Positions 17,134 through 24,739 of a DNA stretch of 64,000 nt are shown in pieces (position 1 is the first letter of the stretch; each line of letters begins with the position of its first letter). Both the position numbers and the translations under genes were made by a program. This stretch comes from DASSKA01 sp963839365 (GTDB taxonomy: Bacteria > Actinomycetota > Actinomycetes > Propionibacteriales > Nocardioidaceae), in assembly GCA_963839365.1 (NCBI GenBank), contig CAWIUT010000001.1, positions 1-64,000 on the forward strand, read 5' to 3'. Below the pieces are notes generated by a model, which was given only the letters and a program-made list of their open reading frames with translations, made no database searches and had not been told where the DNA came from.

Positions 17134-17382
17134 ATGGCCACCACCGAGGAGATCCGCGCAGACCTCGCCGAGATCGTCAACGAGGTCGCAGGCATCCCCG
17201 CCGAGGACGTCCAGCTCGACAAGTCCTTCACCGACGACCTGGACGTCGACTCGCTGTCCATGGTCGAGGTCGTCGTCGCGGCCGAGGAGAAGTTCGACGT
17301 GAAGATTCCCGACGATGAGGTGAAGAACCTCAAGACCGTCGGCGACGCGGTCGCGTACATCGAGCGCGCGCAGAACGGCTGA
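17134..17382 (+). CDS. acpP: Acyl carrier protein
   Basis: This 82-residue acidic protein carries growing acyl chains on a 4'-phosphopantetheine arm. The attachment serine is Ser40 in the signature DDLDVDSLSMVEVVVAAEE. It starts at ATG 17134 with AGAAGGAG upstream. It lies between fabH and fabF, the standard fabD-H-P-F order, and is the carrier for this FAS II cluster. A 127-bp gap follows before fabF. Confidence 0.96.
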   Translation: MATTEEIRADLAEIVNEVAGIPAEDVQLDKSFTDDLDVDSLSMVEVVVAAEEKFDVKIPDDEVKNLKTVGDAVAYIERAQNG

Positions 17383-17509
17383 CCGTCTCCGACCCGTCGT
17401 ACCGGTAGAGGTGCGTCGGAACGCGTCCTGCAGGTCGCGTCTCGGACCCGATCTCGGTAACAGACCCGCAGACACCGAGCTGCCCGATCCCATGAGGTGA
17501 ACGTTTCAG

Positions 17510-18760
17510 ATGAGTGCTACACGAGTCGTCGTGACCGGTCTCGGCGCGACCTCCCCGGTCGGAGGCGACGTCGCCAGCACGTGGAGCGCACTGTTGGCCG
17601 GGCAGTCCGGCATCCGCCCCCTCGAGCACGACTGGGCCGAGCAGCTGGCCACGAGGATCGCCGGCGAGGTGGCGGTCGACCCGACCGAGGTGCTCGACCG
17701 GGTGAAGGCCCGTCGTCTCGACCGGTCCGGCCAGCTCGCGCTGGTCGCGGCCCTGGAGGCCTGGGCCGACTCCGGCATCCCCGGCGAGACGCCCGACCAG
17801 CATGCCGTCGACAAGACCCGGCTCGGGGTGGCGATGGCGTCGGGCATCGGCGGTGTGCAGACCCTGCTGTCCAACTACGACGCGCTGAAGCAGAAGGGTC
17901 CGCGTCGGGTCTCCCCGCTGGCGATCCCGATGCTGATGCCGAACTCCCCCGCCGCCAACATCGGCCTCGCGATCGGCGCCAAGGCCGGGGTCCACACCCC
18001 GGTGTCGGCGTGCGCCTCCGGCAACGAGGCGATCGCGGTCGGGGTCGACATGATCCGGCTAGACCGCGCGGACGTGGTGGTGGTCGGTGGCACCGAAGCG
18101 GCCGTGCACGCCCTTCCGCTCGCCGCGTTCGGGCAGATGATGGCGCTGTCCAAGCGCAACGACGAGCCGGAGCTGGCCTCCCGCCCGTGGGACAAGGCCC
18201 GGGACGGGTTCGTCCTCGGCGAGGGATCCGCGGTGCTGGTGCTGGAGTCGGAGGAGCACGCCCGGGCGCGCGGCGCACGGGTGTACGCCGAGGTCGCCGG
18301 GGCCGGGGTGACCGCCGACTCGCACGACATCGCCCAGCCTGACCCGGCCGGGATCGGAGCCACCCGGGCGATGGAGATGGCGCTGCGCGAGGGCGAGCTG
18401 GTCCCCGGCGACATCGTGCACATCAACGCGCACGCCACCTCCACCCCGCAGGGAGACATGGCCGAGGCCGGCGCCATCAAGAGTGCGTTCGGGGACGCGG
18501 CCGGCGGGGTGATCGTCACCTCCACCAAGTCGATGACCGGGCACCTGCTCGGCGCCGCCGGAGCGCTCGAGTCGGTGGCTACCGTGCTCGCGCTGCGGGA
18601 CCGCAGGGTGCCGCCCACGATCAACCTCGACGATCCCGAGGACGTCGGCCTGGACATCGCCACCAAGCAGCGAATCCTGCCCGACGGCGACCTCGCCGCG
18701 CTGAACAACTCCTTCGGGTTCGGCGGTCACAACGTCGCGATCGCGTTCCGGAGCCTGTGA
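17510..18760 (+). CDS. fabF: Beta-ketoacyl-ACP synthase II
   Basis: This 416-residue elongation condensing enzyme is of KAS II type. The Cys-His-His triad is seen in PVSACASGNEAIAVG, HINAHATSTPQGD and KSMTGHLLGAAGALE, with the C-terminal NNSFGFGGHNVAIAF glycine-rich block. It starts at ATG 17510 (MSATRVVVTGLGATSP). Its stop overlaps the start of the carboxyltransferase gene by one base (TGATG), which ties malonyl-CoA formation to elongation in one operon. Confidence 0.96.
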   Translation: MSATRVVVTGLGATSPVGGDVASTWSALLAGQSGIRPLEHDWAEQLATRIAGEVAVDPTEVLDRVKARRLDRSGQLALVAALEAWADSGIPGETPDQHAVDKTRLGVAMASGIGGVQTLLSNYDALKQKGPRRVSPLAIPMLMPNSPAANIGLAIGAKAGVHTPVSACASGNEAIAVGVDMIRLDRADVVVVGGTEAAVHALPLAAFGQMMALSKRNDEPELASRPWDKARDGFVLGEGSAVLVLESEEHARARGARVYAEVAGAGVTADSHDIAQPDPAGIGATRAMEMALREGELVPGDIVHINAHATSTPQGDMAEAGAIKSAFGDAAGGVIVTSTKSMTGHLLGAAGALESVATVLALRDRRVPPTINLDDPEDVGLDIATKQRILPDGDLAALNNSFGFGGHNVAIAFRSL

Positions 18761-20190
18761 TGACCACGGCTCCCCAGGCACCGGCGAAGAGGACCAAGCC
18801 ACCACGCGACCAGGACCCGCGCAACCCGAACTTCCGGCTCGCCGCGCTGTTCGACGAGGGCACCCTGGAGCTGATCACCCCCGACGACGACAGCGGCATG
18901 CTGGCCGCGGTCGGCAAGGTCGACGGCACCCACGTGGTGGCCTTCTGCTCCGACGCCACCGTGATGGGCGGCGCGATGGGCGATGCCGGCTGCAAGGTCG
19001 TGGTGCACGCCTACGAGCGGGCGCTGGCCGACCAGGCGCCGATCATCGGCCTGTGGCACTCGGGCGGGGCCCGGCTCGCGGAAGGGGTGCTGTCCCTGCA
19101 CGCGGTCGGTGAGATCTTCCACGCGATGACGCACGCGTCGGGCAAGATCCCGCAGATCTCGGTGGTCCTCGGACCGGCGGCCGGCGGCGCGGCGTACGGG
19201 CCGGCCCTCACCGACGTGGTGATCCTCGGCCCGGAGGGCCGCATCTTCGTCACCGGCCCGGACGTCGTCCGGTCGGTCACCGGCGAGGACGTCGACATGC
19301 TGCGGCTCGGCGGCCCCGAGCCGCACGGGCGCCGATCCGGCGTCGTGCACATCCTCACCGAGTCCGAGAAGGAGGCGATCGGCCGCGCTCGCGGGGTGGC
19401 CACCCTGCTCGGCGCGCAGGCCACCTTGGACCTCGGCGCGGTGGACGACACGGACCTGGCCGCGATGCTTCCGGAGTCCAAGAAACGCGCGTACGACGTG
19501 CACCCGCTCGTGGAGGCCATCCTCGACGAGGGCACCGCCCAGGAGCTGCACGCCAAGTGGGCGCCGAACATCGTCACCGCGCTGGGCCGCTTCGGTGGCC
19601 GCACTGTCGGCGTGATCGCGAACAACCCGCTGCGCCTCGGCGGATGCCTGGACTCGCTGTCGGCCGAGAAGGCGTCCCGCTTCGTGCGGATGTGCGACGC
19701 GTTCGGCGTGCCGCTGGTGGTGCTGGTCGACGTGCCGGGCTACCTCCCCGGTGTGGGGCAGGAGTGGGACGGCGTCGTACGTCGGGGGGCGAAGCTGCTG
19801 CACGCCTTCGGCGAGGCGGTGGTGCCCCGGGTGACGCTGGTGACCCGCAAGACCTACGGCGGGGCCTATATCGCGATGAACTCCCGCGCCCTCGGCGCCA
19901 CCAAGGTGTTCGCCTGGCCCGGCGCGGAGGTGGCCGTGATGGGCGCGGTCGCGGCGATCCGGATCCTGCACCGGCGCAAGCTGCTCGAGGTCGCCCCGGA
20001 CATCCGTCCCCAGGTGGAGACCGAGCTCGCCGCCGAGCACGAGCGGATCGCCGGCGGGGTGGACAAGGCCGTGGAGATCGGGGTCGTCGACGAGGTCGTC
20101 GAGCCGAGCAAGACCCGCACCGCGCTGGCCCGGGCCATCGCGGAGGCCGGGCTGGTCAGCCGCGGCGCGCACGGCAACATCCCGCTCTAG
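18760..20190 (+). CDS. Acyl-CoA carboxylase carboxyltransferase beta subunit
   Basis: This 476-residue crotonase-fold carboxyltransferase moves CO2 from biotin to acetyl- or propionyl-CoA. Acyl-CoA-binding loops are visible in LGPAAGGAAYGPALTD and the carboxybiotin-side region in VDVPGYLPGVGQEWDGVVRRGAK and TRKTYGGAYIAMNSRALG. Its place at the end of the fab operon, coupled to fabF, makes acetyl-CoA carboxylation to malonyl-CoA the likely job, but substrate choice among AccD paralogues depends on one or two pocket residues I cannot assign. No alpha (biotin) subunit gene is nearby. ATG at 18760 is preferred over GTG at 18757. Confidence 0.9.
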   Translation: MTTAPQAPAKRTKPPRDQDPRNPNFRLAALFDEGTLELITPDDDSGMLAAVGKVDGTHVVAFCSDATVMGGAMGDAGCKVVVHAYERALADQAPIIGLWHSGGARLAEGVLSLHAVGEIFHAMTHASGKIPQISVVLGPAAGGAAYGPALTDVVILGPEGRIFVTGPDVVRSVTGEDVDMLRLGGPEPHGRRSGVVHILTESEKEAIGRARGVATLLGAQATLDLGAVDDTDLAAMLPESKKRAYDVHPLVEAILDEGTAQELHAKWAPNIVTALGRFGGRTVGVIANNPLRLGGCLDSLSAEKASRFVRMCDAFGVPLVVLVDVPGYLPGVGQEWDGVVRRGAKLLHAFGEAVVPRVTLVTRKTYGGAYIAMNSRALGATKVFAWPGAEVAVMGAVAAIRILHRRKLLEVAPDIRPQVETELAAEHERIAGGVDKAVEIGVVDEVVEPSKTRTALARAIAEAGLVSRGAHGNIPL

Positions 20191-20216
20191 CGTCGAGTCC
20201 CCGCCAGAGCCTCGGC

Positions 20217-20237
20217 GCGGCGCCCGCTCGGCGCCGC
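20217..20237. terminator. GC-rich hairpin after the fab operon
   Basis: GCGGCGCC-CGCTC-GGCGCCGC is a perfect 8-bp stem, 27 bp after the carboxyltransferase stop and before the convergent DUF3145 gene. No T tract follows. It is a plausible bidirectional transcription stop. Confidence 0.5.
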
Positions 20238-20269
20238 ACCGGGGCTGGTGCCCACAGTCAGACCACCAG

Positions 20270-20776
20270 TCAGACCACCTGGTGCAGCCAGCGGACCGGC
20301 GCGCCCTCCCCTGCGTGCCGGAAGGTCTCGAGCTCGTCGTCCCAGGGCTTGCCGAGCAGCTTGTCGATCTCGGTGAGCAGGGTGGTGTCGCCGAGCGCCG
20401 CCTTGACGACCGCGGCCTTCAGCCGGTCCTCGGGGATCATGATGTCGCCGTGCACGCCGGTCACGGCGTGGAAGACGCCCAGGTCGGGCGTGTAGGAGAA
20501 CCGGGCGCCCTCGGTGCCCGCGGTGGGCTCCTCGGTCACCTCGAAGCGCAGCTGTTGCCAGCCGCGCAGCGAGGAGGCGATCGCGGCCGCCGTACCCGGC
20601 TCACCGGTCCAGGAGAACTCGGCGCGGTACGCGCCGGCCTGCGCGCCCTGGGGCGTCCACTCCAGGTTGACGGCAGAGCCGAGCACACCGCCGGCGGCCC
20701 ACTCGATGTGCGGGCACAACGCAGACGGCGAGGAGTGGACGTAGAGCACGCCTCGTGTCGTTGTACGTGTGGTCAC
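20270..20776 (-). CDS. DUF3145 domain protein
   Basis: This 168-residue soluble protein belongs to the actinobacterial DUF3145 family. Conserved parts include RGVLYVHSSPSALCPHIEWA at the N-terminus and WDDELETFRHAGEGAPVRWL at the C-terminus. I chose GTG at 20776 because AGGAGG lies five bases upstream. Its function is unknown. It is commonly found beside the fatty-acid synthase genes in actinobacteria, as here where it converges on them, so a link to lipid synthesis is a fair guess only. Confidence 0.85.
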   Translation of the reverse strand: MTTRTTTRGVLYVHSSPSALCPHIEWAAGGVLGSAVNLEWTPQGAQAGAYRAEFSWTGEPGTAAAIASSLRGWQQLRFEVTEEPTAGTEGARFSYTPDLGVFHAVTGVHGDIMIPEDRLKAAVVKAALGDTTLLTEIDKLLGKPWDDELETFRHAGEGAPVRWLHQVV

Positions 20777-20995
20777 CGTGGCCTCCTGTCGATCCGGCGT
20801 CGAGATACGCCTTCCCCAGCGGTCTGACGCGGATCGGCGGGTGTGCCGATGACCTGGTTGTGCAGTTGTCCGGGCCATTGTTGCGCACTTTGGGCCTCAA
20901 GTGCCACATTGACACCGATTTCACCACGCGCAACTGTGGCGGGCGCCGCCCGCGGCAGGCGGAGGGAGCGGCGCCGGGACGGGGAGGCCCACTCC

Positions 20996-21937
20996 CTACA
21001 ACGAGCGGCCGCGCGGCTTGAGCCGGGTGCTCGGCAGGGGCGGGGCGAGCAGCCGGTCCCCGGCGAACCCGCTCACCCGGCCGTAGCGCGGCGGCACGTG
21101 CTCCAGCCCGCTGCCGTTCCAGTCCTCGCGCATCTGCACGATCTCGTCGTGGTCGCGGGCCACGAAGTTCCACCACATCACGATCTGCTCCTCGAACGGC
21201 GCCCCGCCGAGCAGCAGGGCGGTGGCGTCCTCACCGCCCGGGTTGGCGAACGCGAGCGCGGAGCGACCGGTGCCGAGGTAGGACATCTGGTTGTGCGGGA
21301 TCTCGACCCCGGCCACGGTCAGGTCCCCGGCGACCGTGAGCACGCCGTGCTCGAAGCCCGGGTCGAGAGGGAGCTGCACCGAGGAGCCGGCGGTGAGCCG
21401 CACCTCGGCACCGACCAGCGGGCTGAAGGTCGGCGCCGTGGAGGTCTCGCCCGCCAGCGAGCCGAGGAACACCTGGACGCTCGCGCCGGCGTCGGCGAAG
21501 CCGGGCAGCTGCGCCAGGTGCACGAAGTCCGCGGTGGTGCGGTCCCGCACCGGGTCGGGTAGGCAGACCCACAGCTGGACGCCGTGCAGGTACGTCGGAG
21601 CCTCCGCCGGCGAGACCTCGGCGTGGGCGATGCCGTGACCGGCGGTCATCACGTTCAGCTGCCCGGGCCGGATCAGCTGCCGGGAGCCGATGCTGTCGGT
21701 GTGCAGGCCGAGGCCCTCGATCAGCCAGGTCACCGTCTGCAGGCCCGCGTGGGGATGCGGCGGCACCCACATCCCGCCCGTGCGCTTGATGTCGTCGGGC
21801 CCGTAGTGGTCCAGGAAGCACCAGGCCCCGATCATCCGCCGGGTCTTGTTCGGGACCAGCCGACGCACGTGCGTCGTACGACCGAGCAGCACCTCCCGAG
21901 CCACCAGCGGCTCGTGAACGGTGGCGAACGTGCTCAC
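20996..21937 (-). CDS. Pirin family protein
   Basis: This bicupin protein of about 313 residues belongs to the pirin family. The N-terminal pirin motif is clear (GAWCFLDHYGPDD, then VPPHPHAGLQTVTWLIEG and NVMTAGHGIAHAE) and supplies the His-His-His-Glu metal site. Some pirins are quercetinases; others act as redox sensors or bind enzymes such as pyruvate dehydrogenase. The role here cannot be chosen from sequence. I chose GTG at 21937 (VSTFATVHEPLVAREVLL). The C-terminal cupin holds the conserved LLLGGAPFEEQIVMWWNFV block. It stands alone. Confidence 0.88.
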   Translation of the reverse strand: MSTFATVHEPLVAREVLLGRTTHVRRLVPNKTRRMIGAWCFLDHYGPDDIKRTGGMWVPPHPHAGLQTVTWLIEGLGLHTDSIGSRQLIRPGQLNVMTAGHGIAHAEVSPAEAPTYLHGVQLWVCLPDPVRDRTTADFVHLAQLPGFADAGASVQVFLGSLAGETSTAPTFSPLVGAEVRLTAGSSVQLPLDPGFEHGVLTVAGDLTVAGVEIPHNQMSYLGTGRSALAFANPGGEDATALLLGGAPFEEQIVMWWNFVARDHDEIVQMREDWNGSGLEHVPPRYGRVSGFAGDRLLAPPLPSTRLKPRGRSL

Positions 21938-21986
21938 CCGATCAGTGTGGCACGCAGCCGGCCGGTTCCTACCTCGCCGACCGCAG

Positions 21987-22661
21987 TCAGCGGGCGCGGA
22001 TCTTGACGCAGCACAGGCCCGGCTCGGGGTCGAGCCTGGCGCCAAGGCCCTCACAGCCCAGGCCGACGAGCACGCCGCCGATGAAACACTCGTTGAGGCC
22101 GCACACCAACGAGGTGTGCTCGCGGACCAGCGCGTCGAACGGGCAGTTGCCGAGCACGATGTCCTGGTCACGGACCCGCGGGTGGTAGCCGTGCGCGGCC
22201 AGCGCTCCGGTCGTGCGCACCACCGCCGCTGCGTCCGTCTGCCCCCAGGACTCCCCGGCGTCGCGGCCCGCGGCCTCCGCGGCGTCGCGGACGGCGACGT
22301 CGACCGGGGTCGACTCGCCACCGGCCCGGTCGACCGCGGCCGCGAGGATCTGCCCGGCCAGGTCGTAGCGCCGCTCCGGCAGCGAGACCGAGAACTGGCG
22401 CTCCGCCCGGCGGTAGAGCTTGGCGGGTCGCCCGGCGCCAGGGCCGGTCCGACCGGTCAGCCGGCGGTACTCGACCTCCAGCAGTCCCTCCTCGACCAAC
22501 CTGTCGAGATGGAACTTGGCGGTGTGCAGCGGCACCCCCACCCCGTCGGCCGCCGCCTCCCGGCCCACCGGCCCCGGCCGGCCGACCACGAAGTCGTACA
22601 GCGCCCGACGGGCCGGTTCGGCGAGGGCGCCGATGGCCCGGGCGGCGAAGTCCTCACTCAC
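21987..22661 (-). CDS. Cysteine-rich winged-helix regulator, SufR-like
   Basis: This 224-residue ArsR/DeoR-like winged-helix protein has its DNA-binding region at about 10-75 (ALAEPARRALYDFVVGRPGP, then PLHTAKFHLDRLVEEGLLEV). The C-terminus is rich in cysteines: NCPFDALVREHTSLVCGLNE, then CFIGG, LGCEG and GLCCVKIRA. That spacing recalls the iron-sulfur-binding SufR family, so it may sense iron-sulfur status or redox. It is divergent from folE with a palindrome between them, so it probably controls folE, the flavin reductase and itself. It starts at GTG 22661. The cluster-binding idea is inference. Confidence 0.75.
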   Translation of the reverse strand: MSEDFAARAIGALAEPARRALYDFVVGRPGPVGREAAADGVGVPLHTAKFHLDRLVEEGLLEVEYRRLTGRTGPGAGRPAKLYRRAERQFSVSLPERRYDLAGQILAAAVDRAGGESTPVDVAVRDAAEAAGRDAGESWGQTDAAAVVRTTGALAAHGYHPRVRDQDIVLGNCPFDALVREHTSLVCGLNECFIGGVLVGLGCEGLGARLDPEPGLCCVKIRAR

Positions 22662-22684
22662 CGGCTCACCTTCTAAAGAACAGA

Positions 22685-22725
22685 TACGTTGACGTTAGGC
22701 CGCCGACTGTCCTACGGTCAACGTA
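22685..22725. promoter_or_regulatory. Palindromic operator in the regulator-folE divergent promoter
   Basis: TACGTTGAC at 22685-22693 and GTCAACGTA at 22717-22725 are exact reverse complements. The symmetry extends inward (GTTAGG against CCTACG) with two mismatches. The site lies midway in an 89-bp gap between the two divergent start codons, overlapping where both promoters must be. It is the obvious binding site for the adjacent regulator. Confidence 0.65.
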
Positions 22726-22750
22726 CGTCTCCCGAGACAAGGAGGTCGCG

Positions 22751-23356
22751 GTGGCGGTCTCTCCTCTGCAGCCTCCGGCGCCGCTGCCCGGCGAGCCGGA
22801 CCTGGGCGCGGCCGAGAAGGCCGCCCGCGACCTGCTCGCCGCCCTTGGTCTGCCGGTGGACGGCGACGACATGGCCGAGACCCCGCGGCGGATGGCGCAC
22901 GCCTACGCCGAGCTGCTGGCCGCTCCCCCGTTCGACTTCACCACCTTCGCCAACACCGAGCAGTACGACGAGCTGGTGCTCGTGGAGGACATCCCGGTCC
23001 GGTCGGTGTGCGAGCACCACATGCTCCCGTTCGTCGGGGTGGCCCACGTCGGCTACCTGCCTGACGACCGGCTGCTCGGGCTGTCCAAGCTCGCCCGCGT
23101 CGTGGACTTCTACGCACACCGGGCGCAGACTCAAGAACGGCTGACCAAACAGGTCGCCGAGCACCTCCAGGGCCGTCTGCACCCACGGGGCGTCGGCGTG
23201 ATCGTGGAGGCCGAGCACACCTGCATGAGCCTGAGGGGGGTGCGCGCGGCCGGGTCCCGCACGGTGACCTCCGCACTGCTCGGCAGCCTGCGGCGCGATG
23301 CAGCCGCGCGTGCAGAGCTCCTGTCCCTGAGCCACCACCGCCGGGAGGCACGATGA
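22751..23356 (+). CDS. folE: GTP cyclohydrolase I
   Basis: This enzyme opens GTP to dihydroneopterin triphosphate, the first step to folate and pterin cofactors. Zinc ligands are seen as Cys87 and His90 in SVCEHHMLPF and Cys158 in EAEHTCMSLRG; the His156-Thr-Cys block is typical. At 201 residues it is full length for the bacterial T-fold enzyme. It starts at GTG 22751 after AAGGAGG. The stop overlaps the next gene as ATGA. In many actinobacteria the main folE sits beside ftsH and folP; this one sits under a cysteine-rich regulator with a reductase, so it may be a conditional paralogue. Confidence 0.92.
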   Translation: MAVSPLQPPAPLPGEPDLGAAEKAARDLLAALGLPVDGDDMAETPRRMAHAYAELLAAPPFDFTTFANTEQYDELVLVEDIPVRSVCEHHMLPFVGVAHVGYLPDDRLLGLSKLARVVDFYAHRAQTQERLTKQVAEHLQGRLHPRGVGVIVEAEHTCMSLRGVRAAGSRTVTSALLGSLRRDAAARAELLSLSHHRREAR

Positions 23357-24585
23357 ACCACCCCACCACGTTCGCGATCGTCGGGGGCGGGCTCGCCGCC
23401 GCGAAGGCCGTCGGGATGTTGCGCGAGGCCGGCTTCGAGGGCCACCTCGTGCTGTACGGCGACGAGCACCACCTGCCCTACGAGCGGCCCCCGTTGTCCA
23501 AGGGCTACCTGCTCGGCAACGACCCGCTCGAGTCCGCGTTCGTGCACCCGCCGGAGTGGTACGACCTCAACGGTGTCGACCTGCGCCTGGGCACCACGGT
23601 CACCGAGCTGGACCTGAGCGGGCACCAGGTGCGCGCGGGTGAGGACAGCACCGGCTACGACCGGCTGCTGGTCGCCACCGGGTCGCGGCCGCGGCGCCTG
23701 GCCGCCGCCGAGGACAGCGGCGCACCGGTGGCGTACCTGCGCACCATCGAGGACAGCCAACGGCTGCGCGCCGCGTTCACCCCGGGCGCCCACATCGTCA
23801 TCGTGGGTGGCGGCTGGATCGGCCTGGAGACGGCCGCCGCGGCCCGCAGCGCGGACGCGGAGGTGACCGTGCTGGAGACCCTGGACCTCCCGCTGCTGCG
23901 CGTGCTCGGACCCGAGGTGGCACGGGTCTTCGCCGACCTGCATCGCCGGCACGGGGTCGACCTGCGCACGGGCGTGGGCCTGGCCGGGGTCGAGGCCCGG
24001 GACCAGCGCGCCCTGGTGAGCCTCGCCGACGGCACCTCCCTCGAGGCCGACCTCGTGGTGGTCGGCGTCGGGGTCCTCCCCAACACCGAGCTCGCCGAGC
24101 GCGCCGGCCTCAAGACCGACAACGGGATCCTGGTCGACGAGCACCTGCGCAGCTCCGACCCCGACGTGTTCGCCGCGGGGGACGTCGCCAACGCCACCCA
24201 TCCGCTGCTCGGCCGGCCGGTCCGGGTGGAGCACTGGGACAACGCCATCGAGCAGGGCCGGGCCGCCGCCCGCGGCATGCTCGGCGAGGACGTCCGCTAC
24301 GACCGCATGCCGTACTTCTTCACCGACCAGTACGACCTCGGCATGGAGTACGTCGGACACTTCGGCCCGGACGGGTACGACGAGGTGGTGCTGCGCGGCG
24401 ACCCGGCCGGCGTGTTCACGGCCTTCTGGCTCGGCGGCGGCCGGGTGCTGGCCGGCATGCACGTCAACGACTGGGACGCCATCGGCCCGATCCGCTCCCT
24501 GGTGGGCCGTCCGGTGGCCGCGGACCGGCTCCGCGACGAGCGGACCGAGCTGGCCGCGCTTGCCGACGGAGCCGGCCGGGCCTGA
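23353..24585 (+). CDS. NAD(P)/FAD-dependent oxidoreductase, ferredoxin-reductase type
   Basis: This 410-residue two-dinucleotide-binding flavoprotein resembles rubredoxin/putidaredoxin/ferredoxin reductases. The FAD motif is IVGGGLAAAKAVGML at the N-terminus; the NAD(P) motif is IVIVGGGWIGLETA near 150; the second FAD motif is DPDVFAAGDVA near 275. The C-terminal reductase domain is present. The start overlaps folE (ATGA), indicating coupled expression. It probably passes electrons from NAD(P)H to a small iron-sulfur protein, but no ferredoxin gene is next to it. The link with folE is unusual. Confidence 0.85.
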   Translation: MNHPTTFAIVGGGLAAAKAVGMLREAGFEGHLVLYGDEHHLPYERPPLSKGYLLGNDPLESAFVHPPEWYDLNGVDLRLGTTVTELDLSGHQVRAGEDSTGYDRLLVATGSRPRRLAAAEDSGAPVAYLRTIEDSQRLRAAFTPGAHIVIVGGGWIGLETAAAARSADAEVTVLETLDLPLLRVLGPEVARVFADLHRRHGVDLRTGVGLAGVEARDQRALVSLADGTSLEADLVVVGVGVLPNTELAERAGLKTDNGILVDEHLRSSDPDVFAAGDVANATHPLLGRPVRVEHWDNAIEQGRAAARGMLGEDVRYDRMPYFFTDQYDLGMEYVGHFGPDGYDEVVLRGDPAGVFTAFWLGGGRVLAGMHVNDWDAIGPIRSLVGRPVAADRLRDERTELAALADGAGRA

Positions 24586-24739
24586 CCCCCGACGCGGTGG
24601 GATCACCGCCCCCGCCCCGCGTGACCAAGTTGTTTGCGGGCATTCGGCCATGTTCGTTGTGAAGCCGGCCGAATTGAGAAAAGATCCTGCCAGCGTCGAC
24701 ACCGCAGTGGTTTCGCGCAGACAGTTAGGAAGCGAAGCC

